DNA of 64,000 bases from Phyto melanocephala (GCA_941918925.1 OW799234.1:14708501-14772500), one strand, 5' to 3'. Shown: positions 37,312-49,556, counted from the stretch's first letter. The notes: a model not told the origin generated them from the sequence alone. Program-made: numbers and translations.

Positions 37312-40300
37312 TTACCTAAAAGCTTTTTCCATCATCAGCAAACCTCTCTCCCACAAAGCAGTAACCAAATTTATTTTCTCTTCATCCGTTGGCAACGTCA
37401 ATTGTGACACGCCCACATATTGGGGATAAGATTTGATTAAGATATCGACACTGGAGGCCACCATAGCATCAATTTCTATAAAGTTGGGTTCATATTGACA
37501 GTATTCTTTTGAGTTGTCCAAATAATAGTAGGCGCGTAACTTATCCTCCTCTTCGACCAACCGCAAAATATTTGCCCTCAATAACCGAACATTGGTACGA
37601 ATATCAATTTCATAATCACACTCACATTCGCCACGTTTATTGGCGCGACTGCGAGACCCGAAAACAGTACGTAGCATTTCACCGGGTAAAATTTCTGGAG
37701 GCAAAGCCTCGTGTTGGAACTTCTTTGCTAGTTGATCTATTGCGGAATCCATTACATCGTGTAAAGGCATATCGCGTATACATTTATGTAGTAGCTGTTT
37801 CACTTTTTGGGTTAAATCGTTCCTTTCTTTGGTGTTAACATCGCTAAAGGCTATACCGGCATGTTGCCAAGCATTCAAAGGTAGACCCCGCCTCAGGTCC
37901 ACATTGGAAATAATTGCCTTTTGCAACATTAAAGGTAACATTTTTTCAAACAAATCAGCAAAAGACTGTTTTTGATAGACGCTTAAAGTAATGTGCAAAG
38001 AATGATAACCAGGTTCAGTGCATGCTTGATGTATTGTGCCGCGTGGAAAGTACAAAACGTCACCGGGTTCCAAAACCTTCAAAAGAAAAAAAAAAACTTA
38101 ATAGGGTGAGTTCTCCTAAGTTCGGCATGCACCAGTAGTCGGCATTTTTGACTTTAAAGTTAAATAAATAAGAATAACAATAATTTTATATAAAACTAAG
38201 ATGAAGATTTAGTTAAAAATACACTCATTTTTCTTTATGTAATTTTAACATTTGATTGAGATGAGTATTTCAACCTATTTTTTACCTCGTTCTGTGACTA
38301 TCTCTCAACACGTGCAGTAGAGCCTGTTTTTTTAAAAATTTGTTAGTGATAGCGCCAACTTAAACAAGTATTTAAGCATGTAATTTTAATTAATTTTTTT
38401 ACCAAAGTGGGTTTTAAAGGTAAAGGTTTATTTAAATATTGCTTCAGATATGAAAATTTTTATAAAAAATAATTTTTTGGATTATTTTGATGGCTGCCGA
38501 CATTAGGAACAATAATTTTTAAGATTTTTAATAGTCGGCATATAATGCCGACTTCAGGAAAATTAATGTTTTCGCATATTAAGCTCAAATTATAGAAAAT
38601 TGTTTAATACTCACCTCTCTTTACAATAGTTATAAAGAAAATGAGTTAAAAATAAGTTTACCTAATAGTCGGCACAATTTATATTGAGTATCTTACGGAC
38701 TGCCGAGTATTGGGAATATAGAAATCTAAAGTCGGCAGCATTTTTATTTGTCTGGATATAGCAAACTAAAGTTATTTTTTAAGATTCATTAGAAAAGAAG
38801 GTGACAACCGAAATTATATAGTTTAATTCTTAAAAAAACTAGTCGCAAGTCCTCTTAAAGTTTCTGCAGAAACAGAAATCATCATTGAAAAACACGCCAT
38901 GAATCATAAATTTAGAGGAGGTTTAACGCATGCGATACAAAGACGCGAAAATTTAAGTCTTAAGTCCACTTAAAGTTTTAGCAGACTGAAAACAAGCAAA
39001 TTTTTACGCGAATGATAGCGCCTTTAGTTGTCTCAATTGCGATAATTAGAAGAATTGAAAATTATCTTAGATTAACCCGTAAATAAGTCAGTGAAAATAA
39101 AACTCAAGCTATTATATTTTCATCAAAAAATCACGAAAACGCTTTCCTACTAGATGTTTATTGGCTAGAAGAATAATTATCCTATTGAAGGACGAAATTA
39201 AATATTTAGGAGTTATCCTTGAAAAAACTGTTATTATGTTAATTACATTTGTGAAAAGGCAATTAAGTGTAGCCGTGCCTTATATCCCTTAATTAACCGA
39301 AGATCTAAACTTAATATGAAGATTATCACCTATGATTATCAAGTCTGGTCCCAATAGACTGAAAATTGCGAATTATTCAAAATATATATTAAAAAATAAT
39401 ATACATCTACCTTTTAGATATTCCACTTCTCTTCTACATAGAAACTTAAGACTTAAAAATCTTTAACCCATTGACAAGGGAACTGATTCTGTCCTTTAAT
39501 CAAAACTGCAGAATGTCAAATTTTAAGTTAATAAGAAATTTGCTGAACAACTTGAGGGTATTTTGTTTAAAAGACACATTTTAGTGATTTTTTCAAATTT
39601 TTTGATATCTTCTATGTTGATAGGAGGTTTTTAATGAACAACTTTACCTTAAAACTGTGATATTAGTAGTTTAAGAATTAAGAATTTTATCCCAGTTTAG
39701 AAAATTTTCGTTTTATATCTAATCATGTTTAAGTTTTTACTTAATTTTTAGTCATATGATGACTATATAGAATTATGATATTATTGTATGTGAATATTTA
39801 ATGATCACGAAGGCTTACTTTATGATTGTGTAACATCACATTATAATAAATTTCAAATATTTTGTTGTTTTGTGGTATCATATTATGATCATATAAAATT
39901 AAATTATAAATTTATGATTATATGGGATTATTTAATCATCATTTGCGATCCCAACATGATTATTACATGATACTTTTATTAAACTTATGATTATTACGTG
40001 CAATCATTGTATGTTTTATCGTAGTATGTTGCTCATAGATTATAATGACCTCAACCATATAACGGTTTACACAGTTTGTCATTCCTTTTGTAATTTCTTT
40101 AATATAAATTTTCGGCACTATAAATTATATATATTCTGAATCCTTATAGATACAGGAATTGATTTAGCTAAGTCCGTTTGTCTGTATGTATGTTGACATC
40201 AAATTTTTTGAGGCCACTTATATGGTAAAAATTTATCTTATATGCTTTCTAGAAATTTGCTATTGAAAATCAGTTATGTGAGCACATTACGAGCTGAAAT

Positions 40301-42711
40301 AACAAAATTTTCAAACAATTTTACCCAAATTTTGCAGTACCTATAGAACTTTTTAAAGCGTTTGTTACGTATATATAAAATATGTACCTTTGGCAACGTA
40401 AGTTGAAAATCTTGGTTTAATGAGTCAATTAACGACAAAGACATTTTTGGAAAAAATGTAAATTAAAAGTTCAGATTATTATGTACATATGTATATATGA
40501 TGGTACAAACTGTGTGAAGGGTATATAAAATTCTTCACAGCCAAATATAGCGCTCTAAATTGTTTCTTTATATGTTTATTAACACATTAAACATAAAAAA
40601 TTTCAAATGGCTTACTTTTTGAATAAAAAAACAACTTGAATCCTTGTAAGATCCTATTCTTTTCTAAGTAAAAATGCAATGCCGACAATTGGGTCAAAAA
40701 GTGCCGAAATTAGGCAAACGGGTGCCGACTATAGGCAAAAATGGTACATTTTAGAAAAAACGTAAATTACTCAAATTAAATAAAAGCATGCTTAAAAATA
40801 GTTAATTGAGTCTAAAAATATACCAATCACTTAGCAACAAAAATCCGTTGACAACCCAATATCATGTCCGCACTCATAAGAGCATCAGTTTAAAAATGAA
40901 AAAAAAGTTAAAGTGCCGACTACTGGAGAACTCACCCTACATACCTACTTACATATGCATAAGAAAAAAAGGGAAAAAAATTACCTCATCCAACACCGGT
41001 TTACCAATTTCCTGTTGGCTAAAATTCTTAGAAGAATTACGTGGCAATATTTCATACATGTTCCGTGGTTTATAAAGTTTCCAACGTTTTCGGCCTTCGA
41101 TTTGTATAACGAATGCCTCGATATCGTCATAATGCGGGGCAAAGCCCTGGCTATTTGGTGGGGTCAGATACGCATTAGCCCCGACCAAACATTGAAAGTA
41201 TTCCTGCATTGTTGTGCTGAGAGTGAAGAGTGAGGCCAAAAAAGTTTGTGGATTAAGCAAACGAATACTGCATCCTTGACCATAATGATCCCAGACCATA
41301 GGAGGCCAGGCACGACCCTCGGGATTTAAAGTTTCACGAACACCTTAAATTAGCAATAAAAAGAGTATAAAAAATGGGTAGTGAAAAATTAAGTAAAAAT
41401 TGGAAGATAAACCCACTCACCATTTTTATATGTAGTCACATCTATGTTCTTGGTAAATTCTACGTGATTATTTATAAGCATTTGATCTATAGCCTCAAAT
41501 GATATCAAATGACTGAAATAATTAGACTGCTGACGTTTAATCAAACAAGCCTTTTGTTCCCAATACTTAGCAAAGAAGTCGTCAACTGCTAAAGGATTAA
41601 GCAGCCACTTAAATGCTCTTTTACCCTCTTCAATACTATTAAGTTTTACAACATTAGCGGGAGGTAATAAGGGTTCCAATTTAACATTAGTTGTAGTAGA
41701 AATGTTAATACTAGATGATTTTGGAGTTGATTTCTTGGAAGGTTCATCTATTGATACTAAGGAAGAGCGGCGCAAATTAGGCTCTTTGCAATTTTTATTT
41801 TCAACTTTAGCAGCAGGCAAAGATTTGCGCAAGTTAGTTTTGGGGTTTCCTTCTTTTTTGGTTTTCTTTGACTCGCAGGCTGAATTTGACGAAGTGTCGT
41901 TGACTTTGGATTTAACTTGCGAGTGCTCGTAACTTTTACGCTTCTTACTGTTTTTATCGAGTATGGTTTGAGCTAAGGCTTCAGCAGCCTGATTATCCTC
42001 TTCATTGGTACTTGAGGAATCTTGGTTGTTATAGAGACTAGTTTCGTCTGTTTCTTCTTCCGCATAGCTGTCACTTTCATCAATTGTATATTCTTCGCCA
42101 TCATAATAATCGTCCTCAAATGAACCTTCACTGTCAAAACTATCATATTCTTCAGCCTGATCACTATCATCTACTTCCAATTGTTTTACCAAATATTCCT
42201 CCAACTTTTTTTTCTTTTTTTGTTCAGCTTTATTTAGTTTTTTGTCGTCTTCTGTGTATAATTGCTCTACAAGATTAACAACTTCAATTCCTTTAAAATC
42301 TTGAGTTGGAGATTTTTTACGTCCCTGTGATGATTTCGACGGGATTTTCTTATGATTTGTTTTTGTATTTCTCTTATCGAATTTATTTGCCTTCGTGTTT
42401 TCACTTACATTTAACGATTTTAATTTATCATCCGCCTTGGTACTGCCAGGAGCACAAGCCAACTTTTTAACTCTTTTTGATCCTTTATTGAAACTTCTAT
42501 TTTTGATTGATCCATTTTTCGCTTTCTTCGATTTCTTATTTGAATTAGCCATTTCTTTGGCTGCTTTAAAAACGCTGTAAGCTGAGACCGGCTCTTCTGT
42601 AGACATTTTTAAGGCTGTATCAACAATTGGTACGAAGGCTTTTGTAAATCGACAGGCAAACTGACTGAAATTAGTTAAATGTTTATTAATATGTTCTTCG
42701 TACGGATCCAT
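37312..42711 (-). CDS. NO66: Ribosomal oxygenase NO66 (JmjC dioxygenase)
   Basis: Fe(II)/2-oxoglutarate oxygenase of the NO66/MINA family, known as a nucleolar histidyl hydroxylase of a ribosomal protein and proposed as a histone H3 demethylase. Exons are 42711-41421, 41343-40985 and 38076-37312; 1291, 359 and 765 nt give 804 residues plus TAA, all GT-AG and in frame. Residues 1-360 are low-complexity: Lys-rich stretches suggest nuclear/nucleolar targeting, and an acidic Asp/Glu/Ser tract spans about 185-235. The catalytic domain starts near 365. The iron ligands are H501 and D503 ([15 protein letters not shown]) and H566 (F-P-R-G-T-I-H-Q-A), 65 residues apart. A winged-helix-like C-terminal region ends in [10 protein letters not shown]. 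The start is preceded by an in-frame stop. AG|GTAAAT overlaps the final stop, so a short extra 3' exon is possible but I found no good acceptor. Intron 2 carries a large transposon. Confidence 0.95.
39010..39690 (+). pseudogene. Decayed jockey-like LINE fragment in NO66 intron 2
   Basis: The plus strand (antisense to NO66) matches the C-terminal RT and 3' UTR of the 18497-19960 family: the coding for [10 protein letters not shown] and for the [14 protein letters not shown] block is readable but broken by deletions and stops. It is nested in the transposon at 38102-40939, so it inserted after that element. Confidence 0.75.
40055..40556 (+). repeat. Repeat family A, decayed copy in NO66 intron 2
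   Basis: TTTGTCATTCCTTTTGTAAT, a degenerate GTCCGTTTGTCTG, and the end GTGTGAAGGGTATATAAAAT then ATATAGCGCTCT match family A. The terminal palindrome has decayed to ATTCTTCACAGCCAAAT. Confidence 0.65.
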
Positions 42712-44054
42712 TTTAATGTTTAATACATACCACTTTTTGTATTGGGACTTTATCTAATAACCAACTGGAATTATTTTAACTGTAAAATATAAAAGTAACT
42801 ATTCCAAGTGCACGTGTGATTTGTTTATTTCAAAAGTACTGTATAATTAAAATTGTCGCTATATTTGACATCAATTGTTGTTTAACTAAGGCGACAAGGT
42901 TGCCAGAAATAATTCATAAAATTTGTGTACAATATGCTCTAATTAATTAAATATTTAAAGGATTATTTATAATTAAACAACCAATGCCTTTACCGCCTTG
43001 GAGGTAGATTGATGTACTGAATAAATATAAGATGAGCGTTGTAAATAAATGTTTTGAATAAAAATAATGTTCCACCAGGTGACGCGAAGACTTGACATTA
43101 AACTGCCTTCACAGAGATGGCACCGTCCAGCGTACAAGTATGTTTTAAGACAAAATTTATAAATGAGCTGCAAACAATTGATAAAGATATTTGAATCGAA
43201 TCCTCGACGAGGTGATGAAAAATAGCTTGCAAAAAAAAGCTATGCAATTTTGTTGAATTTAAAAAATTGATTTTTGTTAACGTTTGGCATTGAATTGAAT
43301 TGAAACGAGAATTGAGACCCAGATTAACACAGCTGTTTTTGTTCATTGTGTGTAAATATTCAACCCTCATACAAGTAATACTCAAATTTTTTTTTTGAAA
43401 AATTTCATAAAATTAAATAGCAGATAGACGCTAAAATTGGATTTTATATCTGTATATATTTCAAGTGTTTTTAAACTATAGAATTTTTTTTATCTTACTT
43501 TTTTGACAGATTAGATGATTTATGATCTATCCTATACACCGTTCAAAATAAATTCGATTTTATATCCCATATATTTCATATTAAGTTTATTAAAGCCTTA
43601 TTTGACAGATTTTGTACTGTACTTTGTTAAATAAGCCTTATTTGAAATTTGAATTTTTTTAATACAGCAGTGAACTTTTACTGCCGTGTAATATTAATAC
43701 GACAGTTTAACTAGTTCAATTAGTTAATACATAATAGCAAACGACATTATGGTCATAGAAAAATCACTTTAAAAAATTAAGAACTGTAATATGTACAAAT
43801 TATAGATTAAAACATTAAAAAATTGCTATAAAAACTCAAAATTACCGTTACTACCTATATATATATTTAATACATGCATAAGAAGTAAAGTCAAGAACCA
43901 GTAGACTGCAAATAAACAAATATTTTTATACAGTACTTGAAAATAGTACATCAAAAGCAGCTGTCAAATGTTGAAAATAAAAGAAAAATACCGGTGTTTG
44001 TAAATAAAAAAGTTACTATTTATAATAATTATTAAATTAAACAAATAAACCAAA
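42712..44054. promoter_or_regulatory. Divergent spacer between NO66 and mei-9
   Basis: The two start codons are head to head 1.34 kb apart, so both promoters must lie here. I see no clear TATA box or other named element. The spacer also contains the small minus-strand frame at 42973-43173. Confidence 0.4.
42973..43173 (-). other. Small uncharacterised ORF upstream of NO66
   Basis: A minus-strand frame of 66 codons, or 41 from an internal ATG at 43098. The shorter form reads like a basic, aromatic-rich mitochondrial-type presequence (M-S-S-L-R-V-T-W-W-N). GCG|GTAAAG near its end could be a splice donor, but I found no matching second exon. It could be a short peptide gene, a 5' exon of something else, or chance. 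Confidence 0.15.
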
Positions 44055-47000
44055 ATGGAAAAATCACAGAAATTAACTATAAATAATATAGACGATCAAC
44101 CCTCCTGCAGTAAAGCCTCAGTTGAAGCTCGAGAAAAACAGGAAGATGAGGACTTGGCCAATATTGTTACGGCTGAGGAGTATTTAATGCGCAAAGATGT
44201 TGTACTTTTGGATTATGAGAAACAAATGTTTCTGGATATGGTTCATACAGATGCATTATTGGTTTGTGCCAAGTAGGTTTCAAGAAATACTAAATATATT
44301 TTTCTTTTATTTGTATTAAATTTCCGTCTTGTAGAGGTCTTAGTTATGAACGTGTAGTATTGAACATTTTAAAAGTTTACAGTGATGCTGGAAATTTGAT
44401 ATTAGTCATAAACAATTCCGACTGGGAGGAAGAGTACTATAGAACCAGATTAGAGAAGAAATACATACATGAAGTGGCAAATACAGCAACAGAAAGGTAA
44501 TTTTATAAATAATTTTTTATAAAAAGCAAATAAAAATTATTTAACAATATTTTTTTCCACCAGAGAACGTGTTTACCTAGAAGGTGGCATACAATTCATC
44601 TCCACACGTATTCTGGTAGTAGATCTACTAAAAAATCGCATACCTATCGAGCTTATAACTGGTATTGTAGTATTGCGTGCTCATACCATTGTCGAATCCT
44701 GCCAAGAAGCTTTCGCTTTGCGTCTCTACAGACAGCGCAATAAAACTGGCTTTATTAAGGCGTTCTCCAGTAGTGCTGAAGCTTTTACTATTGGCTACGG
44801 CCATATAGAACGTATAATGCGTAATTTATTTGTTAAAGAATTATATATATGGCCAAGATTTCATGCCACCATACAATCTTCCCTGAAACCTTACGAGGCT
44901 CAAACTATAGAACTGCATGTACCCTTGTCGACAAAAATGAAAATGTTACAGACACATATTCTGGATATTATGAACTATTTGGTGCGTGAAATAAAACGTA
45001 TCAATCGTACCGTGGATATGGAAGAAATAACTGTGGAAAATTGTGTAACCAAAAAATTTCATAAGATTTTACAGGCGCAATTGGACTGTATATGGCATCA
45101 ATTGAATTCGCAAACGAAATTGATAGTCGCAGACTTAAAGATCTTAAGAAATTTAATGATGTAGGCAAAATTTTTAAAAAAGTAAAACTAAATTATATTT
45201 TGCATTTATACTTATTACATTTCAGAGCTACAATGTATAATGATTCAGTTAGTGCATACGCCTTGATTAAACGCTACAGAACTACAGAATATGCAATTAG
45301 TAATTCAGGCTGGACGTTGTTGGATTCGGCGGAACAAATTTTTAAATTATCTAAAGAGCGTGTGTACAATGAACAAGGTGGTAAGTATAACTAATACATT
45401 TATTTTGTAGATTAACAAACTTAATCTTAAAAATTCAACTTAATATTATGCTCAGTATTGTAGCCGTTCTATTCATCCGACTAAAAATAGCAAAATAATC
45501 AGGGGCTAAATTACGGCATTCGATTACGATCGAAATTATACTTGAACGATCGAGTTTGCTGTGCTTTAGGTAGGTATAGAGATTCTAATAAGAATTTTAA
45601 AATTTCGATCACGTTCGAGTGCCGTAATTTGCCCCCTGATGCACTCTTTTTTGTTAACAATTAAAATTTAATTAAAAAAAAAAGATTCGAATTGTTAGTG
45701 AACGGGTTTCATCACAAATCTGGGACCAAATTGTGATCGAATGCCGTAATTTGGCCCCAGATAATTTTTCGATTTTAAATCGTTTTTTTTTTGTATTGAA
45801 AACTAAATATAAGTTCATTTTTAGTCATTTTGGTTTTCTACTGCATTTTTTCCTAGAATTCGAACCTGAGCCCTGTCCCAAGTGGAAATATTTGAGTGAA
45901 ATTTTAAAAGTTGAAATACCTGGCGATATGAAACGTACCAAGCCCGATTGTTACGATCCGCCAAAAGTTTTAATACTCTGTCAAGATACTAGAACATGCT
46001 ATCAGCTAAAACAGTTTCTTACACAAAGTGGCGAACGATTTCTACTCTACACGGCAATGAGACAACAAATTCCTATAGGCAAATTAGGTAAAATATTTGA
46101 AAAAATTCAAACGGGTAAAGAACTGGAAATGACACTAACACAACATCAATTGAAACCTGCTGCAACATCTAGTAAATCTGGAAAAACAACGAGTGAAAAA
46201 GATGATTCCGAGAATCCACAACAAATAGATGAGCTAACACAACTGTTAAGTGGTGATATGGATGATGTGGAAGCGAATTATTTTCAAGAGAGCTATATGC
46301 TTACGATGACACAAACTCAATTTAATGATTCAGATTTATCGCTACTAGATGATAGTGATAATGGAGTTGATGCCCATGTAGACAATTCCGTTTTCGAACC
46401 ATTTCCTGAAATAGAAAATCTGGATATAACAGCAGCTATAGCAGCACGTAAACAACCTTTAATATGCTTACAAACTTTTAAGACAGAAAGAGAGGGTTCA
46501 ATGGCTTTAGAGAGGATTTTGGATGAAATTACTCCTCAGTATGTAATCATGTATCATTGTAACGTTACGGCTATAAGGCAATTGGAAATATATGAGGCTC
46601 GTCAACGGCGGCCTGCAAAAGATCGCATGAAGGTGTTCTTTTTAATACATGCGAGAACAGTAGAAGAACAGTCGTATCTAACAAGTTTAAGAAGAGAGAA
46701 GCAGGCATTTGAGTTGATAATCGATACGAAAAGTGTAAGCTAGAACTAAGAAGATTAAGGCTTAAAGATACTTTATATATATCTGATTTTTAGAAAATGG
46801 TCATACCTGAGTATCAAGACGGTAAAACCGATGAGGCTTTCATTTTATTTAAATCCTACAAAGATCCTGAGTCTGTGGAAGCCTCCAATGCCCAAAGTCG
46901 AAAGGCAGGCGGCCAAGAGACTTGTAAACAAGCTGAAGCCGAAACTAATCCACGAGTTATTGTAGACATGCGTGAGTTTCGTTCCGATTTGCCATGTCTT

Positions 47001-47923
47001 ATACATAAAAGGGGTATAGAAGTGGTTCCTGTAACGATATCGGTATTTTTTTTTTTTTTTATTATATTTAATACAATTTCAAAATTAAATTAAATTTCTT
47101 CTTGATATTTTCAATAGATTGGCGACTATATTTTAACACCAGAAGTTTGTGTGGAACGTAAATCTATATCTGATTTAATAGGTTCTCTTAATTCTGGCCG
47201 CTTGTACAACCAGTGTATACAAATGCAACGTTATTATGCCAAACCCATACTGCTCATAGAGTTCGATCAGAACAAACCCTTTCATTTGCAGGGCAAATAT
47301 ATGCTTTCACAAAACACCACCTCCACCAATGCCGACATAGTACAAAAACTACAACTTTTAACATTGCATTTTCCAAAATTACGTCTTATATGGTCTCCCA
47401 GTCCCTATGCCACTGCTCAACTATTTGAAGAGCTTAAATTGGGTAAACCAGAACCCGATGCTAAACAAGCGGCAGCCTTGGGAGGTGACGACTCAGGGGC
47501 CTATGATGATTTGAAATTCAATGCTAATATATATGATTTTCTTTTACGTTTACCGGGTGTTAATACACGTAATATTCATAAATTAATGAGACATGGTGGC
47601 AGTTTAAAAGAATTGTTAAAAAAATCTCAGGTTGGTTGAGTATTTAAATAGATTTTTTTGTTTTTTTGTTGCTGTATGACATTTTTTTTTTCTTGAAGGC
47701 TGAAGTTTCTGCTTTACTGGACTCCGAAGAAAACGGTAAATTACTGTGGGACATTTTACATGTATCACACTTACCCGAAAAAGATGAAGTTTCTGGTTCG
47801 GCAGCTATGCTGGCAGCAGGCAAACAATTTGGCACACATTCACGTTTTCGGCGAGGGGCAGCTGCTGCAGCAACTTCATCAGTAACGGGCCGGGGAGGTT
47901 TTGCGCGTAAATTTAAGAAGTGA
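44055..47923 (+). CDS. mei-9: XPF/ERCC4-family DNA repair endonuclease MEI-9
   Basis: Catalytic subunit of the XPF-ERCC1 nuclease, which cuts 5' of lesions in nucleotide excision repair and, in Drosophila, resolves meiotic crossover intermediates. Exons are 44055-44272, 44335-44496, 44564-45160, 45226-45380, 45857-46734, 46794-47042, 47118-47630 and 47699-47923; they sum to 2,997 nt, 998 residues plus TGA, with every GT-AG junction in frame. An inactive SF2-helicase-like region fills the N-terminal half (E-S-C-Q-E-A-F and V-K-E-L-Y-I-W-P-R-F-H are typical). The nuclease domain has V-D-M-R-E-F (D728, R730, E731), G-D-Y (D756) and the signature V-E-R-K-S-I-S-D (E766, R767, K768, D772), so the active site is intact. 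A helix-hairpin-helix pair (L-P-G-V-N onward, about 880-960) should bind ERCC1 and DNA. Introns are 59-75 bp except intron 4 (476 bp), which holds two small inverted-repeat elements. Confidence 0.96.
45500..45638. mobile_element. Short inverted-repeat element (MITE B) in mei-9 intron 4
   Basis: CAGGGGCTAAATTACGGCAT on the left is answered by GTGCCGTAATTTGCCCCCTG on the right, 139 bp in all. The interior (ACGATCGA, GCTGTGCTTTAGGTA, AGATTCTAATAAGAATTTT) is shared with 50362-50495. No target duplication is evident. It has no coding capacity and sits clear of the splice sites. Confidence 0.8.
45720..45760. mobile_element. 41-bp relict of MITE B in mei-9 intron 4
   Basis: CTGGGACCAAATT and AATTTGGCCCCAG form a near-perfect palindrome around GATCGAATGCCGT, which is the terminal sequence of MITE B. 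Only the two ends remain, as if the interior was deleted. Confidence 0.6.
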
Positions 47924-47961
47924 AAAACTAAGAAAAAAGTATTTTTAATTGGCCTTAAGGC

Positions 47962-47967
47962 AAATAA
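47962..47967 (+). other. mei-9 poly(A) signal
   Basis: AATAAA lies 39 bp past the mei-9 stop codon. Confidence 0.7.
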
Positions 47968-48230
47968 ATGTTTTATTGTAACACACATTCAATGTAGTAA
48001 TTTTTCTGCTCCACACAAATAATCATTTAAAACCACAAAATGAAATCCCACAAAAACTCATCTACAAACAAATTAGAATTACAATTGAGTCATTTATGCA
48101 CACAATGCCTTTTAGGCAAATGCTTTTGACTATTTTAAGGTAAAATTTTAAAGGCCAACCAAAAACAATTGTAAAAAATTCAAAGAAAGTTGTTTTCTAA
48201 TAATAATTTTTGAATATCTATTGCCGTATT

Positions 48231-48265
48231 CAAGGCGAATTCAACATTGAATTGAATTCGCCTTG
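48231..48265. mobile_element. 35-bp CAAGG-family element with 8-bp target duplication
   Basis: CAAGGCGAATTCAA (48231-48244) is exactly inverted at 48252-48265, with only seven bases between. GCCGTATT flanks it on both sides (48223-48230 and 48266-48273). The whole insertion is therefore two 14-bp ends and almost no interior. Confidence 0.8.
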
Positions 48266-48273
48266 GCCGTATT

Positions 48274-49556
48274 CATAATTAATTATTAAATTTAACAAAG
48301 TTTTATGAAAAGAATTTTGTAATAAAAAATTTTGGTAATAAACTTTTGATAAAACTAAAAATTTTTAATGAATATGAAAGCTATTATTTCAGGATTTTAT
48401 TTTGTAAAACGAAAAAAAAAAAAAAATTTAGTAAATTTGATCGGAATTAAAGGGTTTTGAGTTTTAAGGCCTTGTAGTTTTAATCTCATTCTTTTGCCAG
48501 CTGCAGTTGCCCTGGAAACTATTTCAAAAACTAAATTTGTGTGTATATTGTTTTTTTGTTGCTGCAGTTAAACGTTTTGTGGTCAAGAGAAATCTCTCCC
48601 CATGCACACTCTCATATCCCCACCCACCTTTAAACACAAATTCGAAATTAACTCTTATTTGTACTATATTTAAACATACCTTGTGGAGTTGTGGACAACA
48701 ACTACAACAAAAACTTTACTGTTACGCTTTACTTTGCATAAAGTTCAAACTCATTTAAATCCTTTTCGACAAACATAAAGGAAAACCTGGAATTACAAAA
48801 CAAGTGCTTTTAACAATGTGTTCTTTTTTTTAATTCTTTAATTTTGTGGAAAATTAAATAAAGTCCTTTGATATCAAAATCAAATGTAATTAAAACTACT
48901 GACAGCGATATGGTGAAAGATGTGGAGAAAATATTAACAATTTTCAGCAGAAAAAAAGCTAATACATACTTTCATCTAAAGCATTTGGTATTAAAAGTTA
49001 ACTTATCCCTATGGTTATATTAAAGTGTAACTGACTGACCATACTGAGAATTTTTGGCTTTAACACGTATTACAAATCTTTTGTTTACATTGAAACAATT
49101 TACACTGAAAATCTAAATAACAAAATTATCACCCTTTAGTAGTTACATATTTGCTTCATTGTAATGTTTAAAAATCGTGTCTTTAAGAATTCAGACAACT
49201 TTAAAAAAGTATTCAAAATTTTTTGGAAACATTTTAAAATTAAAATTATCTCCTTAAGGTATGCGAATATTTGTGAAGCAACACAACAAGAAGTTAAAGC
49301 CGAAACCAATCAAAATGGTAAATAAAAAATTAAACTCATATCGTTCGGAATATGTGATAGCCCTGATGGATTTATCTTTATATTCTGGCAAAGTTTAATG
49401 AAAATGTTTATGGACTTCTCTATTTGTAAGTGTTCGGGTTAATCCAATCGTCTAAAGATAATTCAAAAGACTCACCTCTTTGGAGTTCCTTATACATATA
49501 TTTTTGTATACAATTCTTGGATATATGCATCTCGAAAACAAACACAACAATTAAAA
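48274..49556. other. Intergenic DNA, no gene seen
   Basis: Only short frames without recognisable domains. Confidence 0.4.

Larger units (their letters stand above)
38102..40939. mobile_element. DNA transposon filling NO66 intron 2
   Basis: TAGGGTGAGTTCTCC at 38102-38116 is repeated exactly inverted at 40925-40939. Next to each end are many copies of TGCCGAC/GTCGGCA (for example 38129-38152, 38535-38560, 40681-40735), the subterminal repeats expected of transposase-binding ends. The outer TA pairs could be a TA target duplication; I see no 8-bp one. No transposase frame remains. A LINE fragment (39010-39690) and a family A copy (40055-40556) are nested inside. Confidence 0.7.

Noticed and set aside
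37150..37314. An extra 3' exon of NO66 after AG|GTAAAT
   Set aside because: No convincing acceptor and short frame downstream; the TAA in place gives a normal C-terminus, so I kept it as the stop.
47644..47988. 114-codon minus-strand ORF
   Set aside because: Antisense shadow of mei-9 exon 8.
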